In this document: one piece after another, positions 53,939 through 62,757 of the stretch
How the letters are laid out: every line of letters begins with the position of its first letter
How positions within the stretch are numbered: the stretch's first letter is position 1
Assembly: GCF_963676275.1 (NCBI RefSeq)
Contig: NZ_OY781091.1
Coordinates: forward strand, 1,528,775-1,592,774
DNA length: 64,000 bases
Direction: 5' to 3'
DNA from: an uncultured Cohaesibacter sp.
GTDB taxonomy: Bacteria > Pseudomonadota > Alphaproteobacteria > Rhizobiales > Cohaesibacteraceae
The notes under the pieces: model-generated
What the model was told of the DNA's origin: nothing
What the model saw: only the letters and a program-made list of their open reading frames with translations
The model's database searches: none
Program-made: the position numbers and the translations under genes

Positions 53939-53972
53939 GGAGCGCATGAAATCCCTTTCATCCATGCGCTCC
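53939..53972 (+). terminator. Intercistronic hairpin after ABC binding-protein gene
   Basis: GGAGCGCATG (53939-53948) and CATGCGCTCC (53963-53972): perfect 10-bp stem, 14-nt loop, 33 bp after the binding-protein stop and 140 bp before the ATPase gene. Confidence 0.65.
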
Positions 53973-54005
53973 GCTCACCAATCATTCTCATCAGTTCTGA
54001 CTGAG

Positions 54006-54019
54006 CGATGCATGCATCG
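54006..54019. promoter_or_regulatory. 14-bp palindrome CGATGCATGCATCG upstream of ABC ATPase gene
   Basis: Perfect palindrome containing two overlapping GATGCATC-like half sites related to the GntR operators at 51197 and 57297. It may be a third, weaker site of the same regulator. Confidence 0.4.
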
Positions 54020-54111
54020 TCTCGGCTGGGTATCTTTGACTTGAGATCTGAGGCGCAGATTCATACGCCCCTGTTTTTCGGCTGTATCAATCATGCGCTG
54101 CGGGAAGAAAA

Positions 54112-55185
54112 ATGACCGAGCAGCCCTATATTGAATTTCGTAAAGTCAGCAAAGTCTTCGGTTCCCTGACCGTTGTTGACGAACTGGATCTGACCATCAG
54201 AAAAGGTGAGTTTGTGTCGCTTCTCGGTCCGTCCGGATCTGGCAAGACGACTTTGCTCATGATGCTTGCCGGCTTTGAAGAACCAACGGCCGGAGACATC
54301 CTGCTTGATGGGGCTGTGCTGAACCGCACACCGCCCTACAAACGCAATATGGGGGTCGTGTTTCAGAATTACGCGCTTTTCCCTCATTTGTCGGTCGCCG
54401 AAAATATTGCTTTTCCCTTGAGACGGCGCGGCGTGGGCAAGGCGGAAATAGCCGAGCGTGTCGGCAAGGCGCTGGATATGGTGCAATTGCCCGATCAGTC
54501 GCAAAAACTGCCCAGCCAGCTTTCCGGTGGCCAGCAGCAGCGCGTGGCACTGGCCCGCACGCTGGTCTTCGAGCCCAATGTGGTGTTGATGGATGAACCG
54601 CTCGGAGCGCTGGACAAGAATCTGCGCGAGCAAATGCAATATGATATTCGCCGCCTGCACAGGGATCTGGGGCTGACCATAGTCTTTGTCACGCATGATC
54701 AGTCCGAGGCCCTGACCATGAGCGATCGCATCGCCGTGTTTAATCATGGCAAGATCGAGCAGATCGGTTCGCCAGAGGATATTTACGACCGGCCCAAGAC
54801 CCGCTTCGTTGCCGAATTCATCGGCGAGACCAATCTCATTCCCGTGCAATATCGCGAAGGCGACCGCAACCGCTGTTCGGTTTCTACAAAAAATGGCAAG
54901 ACGCTGGAAGTGACCAGTCCTGTGACCCTGTTCCGGGGCACCGAAGTGTTGCTTTCTCTGAGGCCGGAACATATCGAGTTGGGCGACAGCGCCGAAGGGC
55001 TGGACAATGCCATGCCCGCCAAAATCAGGGATATCGTCTATCAGGGTGATCATTTGCGGGCGGATATCGATGTTGACGGCACGCCACTGGTGGCGCGGCT
55101 TGGGCGTCATCTGCCCCCGCGCAGCGCAGGCGAGAATGTCTTTGTCGGCTTTCGCCCGCAAAATGCAAGGGTGATCCTGCCATGA
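54112..55185 (+). CDS. ABC transporter ATP-binding protein, polyamine class (PotA/PotG)
   Basis: ATPase of 357 aa. Walker [10 protein letters not shown] (39-47), Q-loop [12 protein letters not shown], signature [14 protein letters not shown], Walker [22 protein letters not shown]-loop [16 protein letters not shown], and a C-terminal TOBE domain from about residue 240 ([18 protein letters not shown]). EQMQ after Walker B and length are those of polyamine importers. Overlaps the first permease gene by 4 bp. Confidence 0.93.
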   Translation: MTEQPYIEFRKVSKVFGSLTVVDELDLTIRKGEFVSLLGPSGSGKTTLLMMLAGFEEPTAGDILLDGAVLNRTPPYKRNMGVVFQNYALFPHLSVAENIAFPLRRRGVGKAEIAERVGKALDMVQLPDQSQKLPSQLSGGQQQRVALARTLVFEPNVVLMDEPLGALDKNLREQMQYDIRRLHRDLGLTIVFVTHDQSEALTMSDRIAVFNHGKIEQIGSPEDIYDRPKTRFVAEFIGETNLIPVQYREGDRNRCSVSTKNGKTLEVTSPVTLFRGTEVLLSLRPEHIELGDSAEGLDNAMPAKIRDIVYQGDHLRADIDVDGTPLVARLGRHLPPRSAGENVFVGFRPQNARVILP

Positions 55186-56357
55186 CTTCCAGAATGCTCC
55201 ACCATCTGAGGGCGTCGGCTCTGGTTTTGCCGCTGGTGCTGTTTCTGGCGCTCTTCTTCGTCTGGCCGATTGTTGCCATGCTCAAGCAGTCCATCTCCGA
55301 TCCTGTCGTGCATGACACCCTGAGCCAGACCAGTGCGGCGGTTGCCAAATGGAATGGCAAGGCCCCTGTGCCGGTCGAATTGCAGCAGGCACTTGTCGCC
55401 GATATCCGGGCTACGACGGACCGGCAGGAAATGGGCGCGGTCGTGCGTCGCCTTAACAGCGCCAAATCCGGCTTCCGCACCCTGATGCGAAAGACCACCA
55501 GCGCTGCCAACAAGACGGACGGGCCGGTCGATCTGGGCAAGCTGGACAAGCGTTGGGACGACCCCGAATGGTGGCATGTGATTGCGCAGGCATCCTCGCC
55601 TTATACCGACCGCTATCTGCTGGCTGCTCTTGACTATGGCCGCGACAAGCACAGCAATATCATTGCGCTGCCCGAAAGCGCATCGGCAAACAAGACCATC
55701 CTGTCCCGCACCTTTGTCATCAGCCTGTCGGTCATGCTGTCCTGTCTGGCAATCGGTTTGCCTTTTGCCATGATCATAGCCTCAAGCACCGGCTGGTTGC
55801 GCAATATCCTGCTGGCTGCTGTCCTCCTGCCGCTCTGGACCTCGCTGCTGGTACGCACCACCGCATGGTTCATCATTTTACAGAATAACGGCCTGATCAA
55901 TTCCGCTCTTCAGGCACTGGGGATCACCGATCAGCCAATCCCGCTGATTTTCGAGCGCAGCGGCGTCATCATTGCCATGACCCATGTGCTGCTGCCTTTC
56001 ATGGTTCTGCCGATCTATAGCGTGCTCTTGTCGATGCCGAAAAATCTGATGCAGGCCGCTTCCTCGCTGGGGGCCCATCCCGTGATCGCCTTTCTCAAGG
56101 TCATGCTGCCACTCTCGGCGCGCGGCATTGCCTCCGGCTCGCTGCTGGTCTTCATGTCCTCAATTGGCTACTACATCACGCCCGCTCTTATTGGTGGACC
56201 ATCGGATCAGATGATCTCATCGGTCATCGCTTTCTATGCCACAGAGTCGGCAAACTGGGGCATGGCCGGTGCGCTTGGTCTGGTTCTTCTGTCCATCACC
56301 ATGCTCCTCTATGTTGTCTATGGCCGCCTTTCATCAGAAAAACCGGGAGCTGCATGA
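55182..56357 (+). CDS. ABC transporter permease, polyamine class, with periplasmic insertion
   Basis: Permease of 391 aa. After the first helix (SALVLPLVLFLALFFVWPIVAMLKQSI) there is an insertion of about 130 mostly charged residues (VVHDTLSQTSAAVAKWNGK.. to ..SANKTI) before the second helix, probably facing the periplasm where it could contact the binding protein. The rest is a standard PotB fold with EAA loop AASSLGAHPVIAFLKVMLPLSARGI. Such insertions are known in a subgroup of proteobacterial polyamine permeases, but length here is well above the usual 280-300. Confidence 0.9.
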   Translation: MTSRMLHHLRASALVLPLVLFLALFFVWPIVAMLKQSISDPVVHDTLSQTSAAVAKWNGKAPVPVELQQALVADIRATTDRQEMGAVVRRLNSAKSGFRTLMRKTTSAANKTDGPVDLGKLDKRWDDPEWWHVIAQASSPYTDRYLLAALDYGRDKHSNIIALPESASANKTILSRTFVISLSVMLSCLAIGLPFAMIIASSTGWLRNILLAAVLLPLWTSLLVRTTAWFIILQNNGLINSALQALGITDQPIPLIFERSGVIIAMTHVLLPFMVLPIYSVLLSMPKNLMQAASSLGAHPVIAFLKVMLPLSARGIASGSLLVFMSSIGYYITPALIGGPSDQMISSVIAFYATESANWGMAGALGLVLLSITMLLYVVYGRLSSEKPGAA

Positions 56358-57154
56358 TGTTTCCACTTGTCAAAAAGACCTTTGGCATTCTGGTAATGCT
56401 GTTCCTGATCGCACCACTGGCGGCCATTCTGCCGCTGGCCTTCACCTCCAGCGCGCTGCTGACTTATCCGGTTCCGGAATGGTCCATGCGCTGGCTGAGC
56501 GAACTGGTAACCGAGCCGGTCTGGCGACGCTCCATCGCCAACAGCCTGATCATTGGCGGTGGCACAACGCTGCTCGCCACCGCCCTTGGAACCATGGCTG
56601 CCCTCGGCCTGCGCCGCTATTCCTCGATTGTTGCCAGTGTGCTGAAAACCTTCTTTCTGTTGCCCATGGTCGTGCCCGCTGTGGTGCTTGGTGTTGGCAT
56701 GCAGGTCTTTTTTGTTCATGTCGGTATCGCCAACTCCTATCTGGGGGTGATCGTGGCGCACACGGTGCTGGCAATGCCTTTCGTTTATGTCAGCGTGTCG
56801 GGGTCTCTGGCCGGGATCGACCCGCGCGTCGAACTCGCCGCCGCCAGTCTGGGCGCGGCACCCTCCACGGTGCTGCTGACCACCACCTTGCCTCTGAGCC
56901 TTTCGGGCATCCTCTCCGGTGCCGTCATGGCATTTGCCACCTCGCTGGATGAAGTGATCCTGACCTTGTTTATCGCCGGGCCACATCAGCGCACGCTCGC
57001 CAGACAGATGTTCTCCACGATCCGCGAAAATGTGTCGCCAGCCATCGCTGCGGCCGCATTCGTCTTCATCGTCGGGACCATATTGATCGCGTCTCTTATC
57101 ATCCTTGTGCGCAAGAGAACCGGAGGGGGCATGGCTGTCGGTCTCAAGCCATGA
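56354..57154 (+). CDS. ABC transporter permease, polyamine class (PotC/PotI)
   Basis: Second permease, 266 aa, overlapping the first by 4 bp. Helix FGILVMLFLIAPLAAILPLAFTSS, family text PEWSMRWLSELV, and EAA loop ELAAASLGAAPSTVLLTTTLPLSLSGIL, then SLDEVILTLFIAGPHQRTLARQMFSTIREN, the PotC/PotI signature. Last gene before the GntR regulator. Confidence 0.92.
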   Translation: MMFPLVKKTFGILVMLFLIAPLAAILPLAFTSSALLTYPVPEWSMRWLSELVTEPVWRRSIANSLIIGGGTTLLATALGTMAALGLRRYSSIVASVLKTFFLLPMVVPAVVLGVGMQVFFVHVGIANSYLGVIVAHTVLAMPFVYVSVSGSLAGIDPRVELAAASLGAAPSTVLLTTTLPLSLSGILSGAVMAFATSLDEVILTLFIAGPHQRTLARQMFSTIRENVSPAIAAAAFVFIVGTILIASLIILVRKRTGGGMAVGLKP

Positions 57155-57245
57155 TCTGGTTGGACGCTTAAAAGGGGAGAGGCGTTGCGGGCAGCGAACC
57201 GCAGCCTGAATAGCGATCTCGTAAGCGTGGATACAAGTGAGAACA

Positions 57246-57267
57246 AGAGCTGGAGGATAACAGCTCT
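57246..57267 (+). terminator. Small hairpin between permease and GntR gene
   Basis: AGAGCTG (57246-57252) and CAGCTCT (57261-57267), 7-bp perfect stem with 8-nt loop. No T tract. Weak; may just end the importer message. Confidence 0.3.
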
Positions 57268-57296
57268 AAGGCATCAATAATTGTGTTTGAACAATA

Positions 57297-57327
57297 TGAT
57301 GCATCAAATTGTGATTATGATGCATCA
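57297..57327. promoter_or_regulatory. Double GntR operator upstream of the gntR gene
   Basis: TGATGCATCA occurs twice (57297-57306 and 57318-57327), centres 21 bp apart, identical in spacing to the pair at 51197-51227. Located 58 bp before the regulator start, so autoregulation is likely. Confidence 0.78.
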
Positions 57328-57384
57328 ATGATCGGGCAATGCCCGCTCTGACAGTCAAACACGAAATCTGGACCGGGTAACAAA

Positions 57385-58059
57385 ATGCAAGCGCAACAAG
57401 AAATCAAGAAGCTGTCGGACATGGTTTATGACAAGCTGTGCGATGCTTTGCTCAAGGGCCGCTATCTGCCGGGAAAGCGGCTCAAGATTCGCGAACTGGC
57501 CGAGGAAATGCAGACCAGTGTCACGCCGGTGCGCGATGCCATTCTGCGCCTGCATTATGACGAGGCCGTTATCTATAATTCGCCGCGCTCCATCCATGTG
57601 ACGTCCTTGACCAAGGCACGCTATGAGGAAATTCGCAAGATCCGTTTGCCGCTGGAAGTGATGAGCGCCAGAGCCGCCGCCCAATATGCCACCATGTCCG
57701 ACATCGGCGCACTGGAAGCGCTGATCGCCGAGAATGAAGACGTGATTATAAAGGGCGACGGGATCAGGGGGGCCGCGCTCAACCAGCAATTCCATTTCAA
57801 GCTGGTGGAAATGTCTGCCATGCCGGTGCTCTATGGCGTTTTGCGCCGCCTCTGGCTGCAAACCGGCCCGTTGATTGCCCATGGCTATCTCGAGGCCGGA
57901 CGCGCAATGATCGATCATCATTATGAAGTGCTCGATGCCATACGCAACAAGGATGTCGAGGCAGCAGCCATCGCCATTGAGCGCGATCTGACGCTGGGGG
58001 GCGCACCACTGGTGCGTATGCTGGACAAGCTTGCGGATGGCGCACATCCGCCAGCCTGA
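57385..58059 (+). CDS. GntR/FCD-family transcriptional regulator
   Basis: Regulator of 224 aa: winged helix MVYDKLCDALLKGRYLPGKRLKIRELAEEMQTSVTPVRDAILRLHYDEAV and FCD domain (NQQFHFKLVEMSAMPVL, DHHYEVLDAIRNKDVEAAAIAIERDL). It sits in the middle of the amine island, with a double operator in front of itself and in front of the first transaminase gene. Probably controls transporter and catabolic genes; effector unknown. The next gene starts 112 bp after its stop. Confidence 0.9.
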   Translation: MQAQQEIKKLSDMVYDKLCDALLKGRYLPGKRLKIRELAEEMQTSVTPVRDAILRLHYDEAVIYNSPRSIHVTSLTKARYEEIRKIRLPLEVMSARAAAQYATMSDIGALEALIAENEDVIIKGDGIRGAALNQQFHFKLVEMSAMPVLYGVLRRLWLQTGPLIAHGYLEAGRAMIDHHYEVLDAIRNKDVEAAAIAIERDLTLGGAPLVRMLDKLADGAHPPA

Positions 58060-58171
58060 TGAAAAGATGACAAAGAGCGCAACTCAAACCGCCGAAACTG
58101 GCGGGTTGTGCAGATGGGGCTCTTTAAAAGCAAGAATAACAAGAAAAGCAAGAAAAGAGGGGCACTGGCCC

Positions 58172-59209
58172 ATGACCATTTCGGAACCAGATATCGGATT
58201 GCTTCTGACGACGCCACCGCCGCAGATTTGCGACAAAGAAGCACGCGCCATTGCCCGTGATACATTCGGCCTCGATGGCGATCTGCGGCGGCTCAGTTCC
58301 GAGCGCGATGCCAATTTTCTTCTCCGCACGGAGAAGGGGGAGGGCTATGTCCTCAAATTCACCAATGAAATGGAACCCGAAGAGCAGACCGATTTCCAGA
58401 CCAAAGCCTTGTTGCATCTGGAAAAGACAGCATCCGGCCTCACCATCCCGCGTGTCATCCCGACGCTGTCCGGCGCTTACTGGTTGCCGCTTGCCAATGG
58501 ATCGCGGGTTCGCATGCTCTCTTATGTGGAAGGTGATCTGAGTTCCATGATGGCCAGATCGCCACAGCTGGTGCAAGCGGTGGCCATTGCCGGGGCGCAA
58601 CTGGTCAATGCTCTGGCGGGCTTTGAGCATCCCGGTGCCGATCACTATCTGATCTGGGATATCAAGAATGCAGCCAGCCTGCGCCCAATGCTGGAGCTGA
58701 TCGACGACGCCGGTCAAAGGGCGCAGGTTGAGCAGGTCATTGATCTCTTCGATGACAAAGTCGCCCCGCAGCTTGCCTCGCTGCCTTGGCAGGTCATCCA
58801 TGGCGACATGAATCCGCAAAATCTGGTGACGGGTTGCGGCCCGGATATAAAAATCGGCGTGCTCGATTTTGGCGACATGGTGCGCAGCCCGAGAATTTGC
58901 GAATTGGCGATTGCTGCCGGCTATCAGCTCGATTTTACCGATATCCATCAGTCGCTTGGTGATTTTCTGGCCACATGGCACCGGATTTCGCCCCTTACGC
59001 AGCAAGAGGTCGAGCTTGCTGCGAGCCTGATCGCCACGCGCTTTGCCACCATCATCACCGTCGCGAGCTGGCGCGCCAAACGGTATCCGGAAAATAAAAG
59101 CTACATCACCCGCAATCTGGCGCTGGCCTCGGATGGCATCCGTCATCTGGCGGACCTCGATACCCGAGGTCTGTTCCGGTCCTTGCCCGAATTGCAAAAG
59201 GAGATTTGA
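58172..59209 (+). CDS. APH-family kinase, hydroxylysine kinase/homoserine kinase-like
   Basis: Aminoglycoside-phosphotransferase-fold small-molecule kinase of 345 aa from ATG 58172 (GAGGGG upstream). N-lobe: LSSERDANFLLRTEKGEGYVLKFTNEMEP (the YVLKF lysine binds ATP); catalytic loop VIHGDMNPQNLV (His210, Asp212) and metal Asp232 in GVLDFGDM. The family includes 5-hydroxylysine kinase and ethanolamine/choline kinases. It is immediately followed by a class III PLP enzyme resembling phospho-lyases, the arrangement expected when an amino alcohol is phosphorylated and then eliminated. Confidence 0.87.
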   Translation: MTISEPDIGLLLTTPPPQICDKEARAIARDTFGLDGDLRRLSSERDANFLLRTEKGEGYVLKFTNEMEPEEQTDFQTKALLHLEKTASGLTIPRVIPTLSGAYWLPLANGSRVRMLSYVEGDLSSMMARSPQLVQAVAIAGAQLVNALAGFEHPGADHYLIWDIKNAASLRPMLELIDDAGQRAQVEQVIDLFDDKVAPQLASLPWQVIHGDMNPQNLVTGCGPDIKIGVLDFGDMVRSPRICELAIAAGYQLDFTDIHQSLGDFLATWHRISPLTQQEVELAASLIATRFATIITVASWRAKRYPENKSYITRNLALASDGIRHLADLDTRGLFRSLPELQKEI

Positions 59210-59211
59210 AC

Positions 59212-60516
59212 ATGTCTCAAGATCAGTCCATGGCGAATGCCTTCGTGCCGGGCAAGGCCGTCCTGTCGCCGACGGATGAGGCACTCCTCAAACGCCGCAC
59301 CCGCGCCCTCGGGCCTGCCTATCGGCTCTTTTATGAAGAGCCCTTCCATCCGATTCGCGGTGAGGGGGTATGGCTCTATGATCAAGAGGGCAATGCCTAT
59401 CTCGACGCCTATAACAATGTGGCCTGCGTTGGCCATTGCCACCCCCGCGTTGTCGAGGCGATGGCCGCGCAGGCCTCTCTACTCACCACCCATACCCGCT
59501 ATTTGCAGAACAATATCGTTGATTTCGCCGAGGATTTGCTATCCAGCTTTCCGGGCGAGCTGTCCCAGATCATGTTTACCTGTACCGGCTCGGAAGCCAA
59601 TGATCTGGCCTTGCGCATTGCGCAGGTCAAGACCGGAGGCACCGGCATCATCGTGACCGAGAATGCCTATCACGGCGTGACGCTGGCCGCCGCCGCCATG
59701 TCGCCATCACTCGGCGCCGGGGCACCGAATAATGAGAATATCTTCAAGATACCAGCCCCAACGGGGCGAAAAGAGGTCGATGAGGCCGAAATCTTCAGGG
59801 CCAATGTTGAGAAGGCACTCAATGAAATGGCTGCAAGGGGCATCCGTCCGGCGGCTTTGTTCATCGATACGATCTTCTCCTCAGATGGCATCTTCAGCCA
59901 TCCGAAAGGGTTTCTCAAACCGGCAGTCGAAGCAATCCACGTCGCAGGGGGGCTGTTTGTTGCCGACGAGGTGCAGCCCGGTTTCGCCCGTACTGGCGAG
60001 GAAATGTGGGGCTTTGCCCGCCATGGTGTCGTGCCGGACATGGTTTCCATGGGCAAACCCATGGGCAATGGCTATCCGGTGGCGGCGCTCGTCATCAGAC
60101 CAGATGTCATCGCCGATTTTGGCAATCAGACGCGCTATTTCAATACCTTCGGCGGCAACACAACCGCGATCGCCACGGCAACGGCCGTCTGGTCCATCAT
60201 CCGGGAAGATGGGCTCTTGCAGAAAACGCTTCAAATCGGCAAGGCATTCCGCGCCGAGCTGGAAGGGGTCGCCAAGGGAGGCGATGTCATTTGCGACATC
60301 CGAGGCAGCGGGCTTTTCATTGGCGTGCAGATCGCCGGAGAAGACCCAAGAGCACGCACCTCCCGTCTGGTCAATGGCCTGAAGAAAAAGCGCATTCTGA
60401 TCAGCGCGTCGGGGCCTGATGGAGATGTTCTGAAAATCCGGCCACCCCTTGTCTTCGATACCCGGGCGCTGGATTTCTTCATGACCGGTTTTGATGAGGT
60501 GCTGAAAGACATCTAG
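59212..60516 (+). CDS. Class III PLP enzyme, amino-alcohol phosphate phospho-lyase-like
   Basis: Fold-type I PLP enzyme of 434 aa from ATG 59212 (AAGGAG eight bases upstream; stop of the kinase overlaps the leader). N-terminal GEGVWLYDQEGNAYLDAYNNVACVGHCHPRVVEAMAAQ resembles ethanolamine-phosphate and 5-phosphohydroxylysine phospho-lyases (NNVAHVGHCHP), distinct from ordinary omega-transaminases. Also TCTGSEANDLALRIAQ, ADEVQPGFARTGEEMWGF and K282 in SMGKPMGNGYP. It would cleave a phosphorylated amino alcohol to an aldehyde or ketone, ammonia and phosphate. A true transaminase role cannot be excluded. Confidence 0.85.
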   Translation: MSQDQSMANAFVPGKAVLSPTDEALLKRRTRALGPAYRLFYEEPFHPIRGEGVWLYDQEGNAYLDAYNNVACVGHCHPRVVEAMAAQASLLTTHTRYLQNNIVDFAEDLLSSFPGELSQIMFTCTGSEANDLALRIAQVKTGGTGIIVTENAYHGVTLAAAAMSPSLGAGAPNNENIFKIPAPTGRKEVDEAEIFRANVEKALNEMAARGIRPAALFIDTIFSSDGIFSHPKGFLKPAVEAIHVAGGLFVADEVQPGFARTGEEMWGFARHGVVPDMVSMGKPMGNGYPVAALVIRPDVIADFGNQTRYFNTFGGNTTAIATATAVWSIIREDGLLQKTLQIGKAFRAELEGVAKGGDVICDIRGSGLFIGVQIAGEDPRARTSRLVNGLKKKRILISASGPDGDVLKIRPPLVFDTRALDFFMTGFDEVLKDI

Positions 60517-60596
60517 CCTTCTCCGAGGCCGAGCCCCGGTTTCATTGCAATAAAATGACGCATTTGATGCGCAGCCTCCATTGGAAAGTGTCAACC

Positions 60597-61343
60597 ATGA
60601 CTGCAGATGAGAGAAAGACATTATTGATCACGGGTGCTTCGCGCGGAATAGGCCACGCCACCGTCAAGCGCTTTTCAGATGCAGGCTGGCGGGTGCTGAG
60701 CTGTTCCCGCCAGCCATTTGACGAAAAATGCCCATGGCCGATGGGCAAGGAGAACCATATTCAGGTTGACCTCAGCGATCATGCCAGCATTGGCAAGGCG
60801 ATTGGCCTCGTCAAGCAACGGCTGAAATCAGAGGGTGGCAAGCTGCATGCGCTGGTCAACAATGCCGCCATCAGTCCCAAGGACGAGAAGGGCCAGAGGC
60901 TCGACAGCCTCTCCACTCCGACAATGATGTGGCACACGGTTTTCACCGTCAATTTCGTGGCCCCCATCATGCTTGCGCGTGGCCTCATTGAAGAACTCAA
61001 CACCGCTCAGGGCTCGATTGTCAATGTCACCTCCATCGCGGGCATGCGGGTTCACCCATTCGCCGGAACAGCCTATGCCACATCCAAGGCGGCTCTTTCT
61101 GCCTTGACGCGCGAAATGGCCGCCGATTTCGGACCGCATGGCATTCGCGTCAATGCCATTGCGCCGGGTGAAATCGACACCTCGATCCTGTCGCCGGGCA
61201 CCGAGAAGATCGTGGCCAACATTCCCCTGCGCCGGTTGGGGCTGCCTAAGGAAGTGGCCGAGACGATCTTCTATCTCTGCTCGGATGCCAGCTCCTATGT
61301 CTCGGGTGCGGAAATTCACGTCAATGGCGGCCAGCATGTCTGA
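60597..61343 (+). CDS. SDR-family oxidoreductase
   Basis: Short-chain dehydrogenase of 248 aa from ATG 60597 with GGAAAG upstream. Cofactor motif TGASRGIG (12-19), VNNAA (87-91), catalytic Ser146 and Y160-ATS-K164, and C-terminal SSYVSGAEIHVNGGQHV. Sits 80 bp after the phospho-lyase-like gene on the same strand; it may reduce or oxidise the aldehyde/alcohol product. Its close class among SDRs cannot be set from the sequence. Confidence 0.87.
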   Translation: MTADERKTLLITGASRGIGHATVKRFSDAGWRVLSCSRQPFDEKCPWPMGKENHIQVDLSDHASIGKAIGLVKQRLKSEGGKLHALVNNAAISPKDEKGQRLDSLSTPTMMWHTVFTVNFVAPIMLARGLIEELNTAQGSIVNVTSIAGMRVHPFAGTAYATSKAALSALTREMAADFGPHGIRVNAIAPGEIDTSILSPGTEKIVANIPLRRLGLPKEVAETIFYLCSDASSYVSGAEIHVNGGQHV

Positions 61344-61714
61344 GCTTGCCTGATGCGACGCGCGGGCATTTTCATCGAGCCGATGAGAGGCTCTAACCGG
61401 TGCAGGATGGTCGCAAAGGGCTGGAGACAATAGCCATTATCAGCTAAACTCTGATCGATCCCTCGTTGATCAGGTTCCATTTCCCTAGCGGGAGCCTCGT
61501 CTGCCTTTGGGGCAGGCCCTGCCTTTCTGGCTTCCTTTGCGGGATGCGCAGTGACCTTACGCCCTTTCCCTTTCAAGTCAGCAGCGTGAAGCCCTTGGCC
61601 AGAGCGCGGCCCGGAAAGTGGAACTGCAAGCAGGCTGACAAGCGTTATGTGCCGCCCCCCTTACCGGTTCCATAGCGGAACCATTGCAGCCATTGCGCCA
61701 AATAGAAGAGTTGA
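61344..61714. other. 371-bp intergenic stretch before the lactate dehydrogenase homologue
   Basis: No convincing gene, RNA or operator seen. It contains only weak dyads such as GAGCC-N7-GGCTC near 61380. The short open frames in it have no ribosome site and no recognisable family. Confidence 0.5.
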
Positions 61715-62707
61715 ATGATGAATAAGAATAAACTGGTTGTTGTCGGCGTGGGCCATGTTGGCTCCTATGTTCTGGCCGATGCGATGAAGACAGGTCTGTT
61801 TGCCGAAATCGGCCTTATCGACATTTTGGAGAATGTCGCCTATGGCGAAGCGCTGGATCAGGCACAGGCGACCGCACTGACCTACATGAATAATGTCGAT
61901 GTCAAATCCGGTGGCTACGAGCAATGCGCCGATGCGGATGTGATTGTCGTGGCCGCCGGGCCGAGCGTCATTCCCGATCCGGACAATCCCAAGGCCGAAC
62001 CGGACCGCACCCTGCTGACCAAAACCAACTGCGAGGTCATTCGCGAAGTCATGACCGGCATCATCCGATATACCAAAGAGGCGATTGTGATCCTTATCAC
62101 CAATCCGCTCGATACCATGGTGTATATTGCCGAAAATGAATTCGGATATCCCAAGGGGCGCGTGTTCGGCACCGGAACGATGCTGGATTCAGCCCGCCTG
62201 CGCAAGCTGATCGCCGATACCTATCAGGTCGATCCCAAATCCGTCTCCGGCTATATGATGGGCGAACATGGCAGCACCGCATTCCCGGTTCTCAGCCATG
62301 TTTCGATCGGTGGTATTGCCTTTGCCGAGATCGACAAATTCCTCGAGGCCAAGGCGGACATTCGGGATCCGGAAATTGTCAAGAGCCGCATTATTTCAGC
62401 CGCTTACGAAGTGTTTAACGGCAAGGGCTGGACCAACGCCGGCGTTGCCCAGTCGGCCATCACCATGGCACGGGCGGTTCTGTTGGATGAGCGCAGCATC
62501 TATCCTGCTTCAACCACCTTGCACGGGCAATATGGTCATGACGGCGATGTCGCCCTCAGCATGCCCTGCATCATTGGCCGGGAAGGGATCCTGAAGCAAT
62601 TGCCCGTTGCCCTCAATGAATGGGAAGAGAAAAAGCTCCATGAGTCGATTGCCTTCATAAAGGCCACCATGCAGGACGCCAAAACCGGCCCTGACAAGGT
62701 CAAGTGA
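61715..62707 (+). CDS. L-lactate/malate dehydrogenase superfamily protein
   Basis: NAD-dependent L-2-hydroxyacid dehydrogenase of 330 aa. GVGHVG (11-16) is the nucleotide motif; LITNPLDTMVYIAENEFGYP, GTGTMLDSARLRKLIADTYQ (the Asp/Arg pair), and MMGEHGSTAFPVLSHV with the catalytic His are clear. The GTGTMLDSARLR text is that of L-lactate or L-2-hydroxyisocaproate dehydrogenase rather than malate dehydrogenase. It is the last plus-strand gene of the amine island, 371 bp after the SDR gene; its link to that pathway is uncertain. ATG 61718 is an alternative start. Confidence 0.88.
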   Translation: MMNKNKLVVVGVGHVGSYVLADAMKTGLFAEIGLIDILENVAYGEALDQAQATALTYMNNVDVKSGGYEQCADADVIVVAAGPSVIPDPDNPKAEPDRTLLTKTNCEVIREVMTGIIRYTKEAIVILITNPLDTMVYIAENEFGYPKGRVFGTGTMLDSARLRKLIADTYQVDPKSVSGYMMGEHGSTAFPVLSHVSIGGIAFAEIDKFLEAKADIRDPEIVKSRIISAAYEVFNGKGWTNAGVAQSAITMARAVLLDERSIYPASTTLHGQYGHDGDVALSMPCIIGREGILKQLPVALNEWEEKKLHESIAFIKATMQDAKTGPDKVK

Positions 62708-62757
62708 AGCTACCGGCAACTCATGACAACCCATGGCGGCTCATGGCAGTAAACAAA

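Noticed and set aside
61344-61714. Possible small gene between the SDR and lactate dehydrogenase genes
   Set aside because: Open frames on both strands lack ribosome sites and recognisable sequence; left as intergenic.
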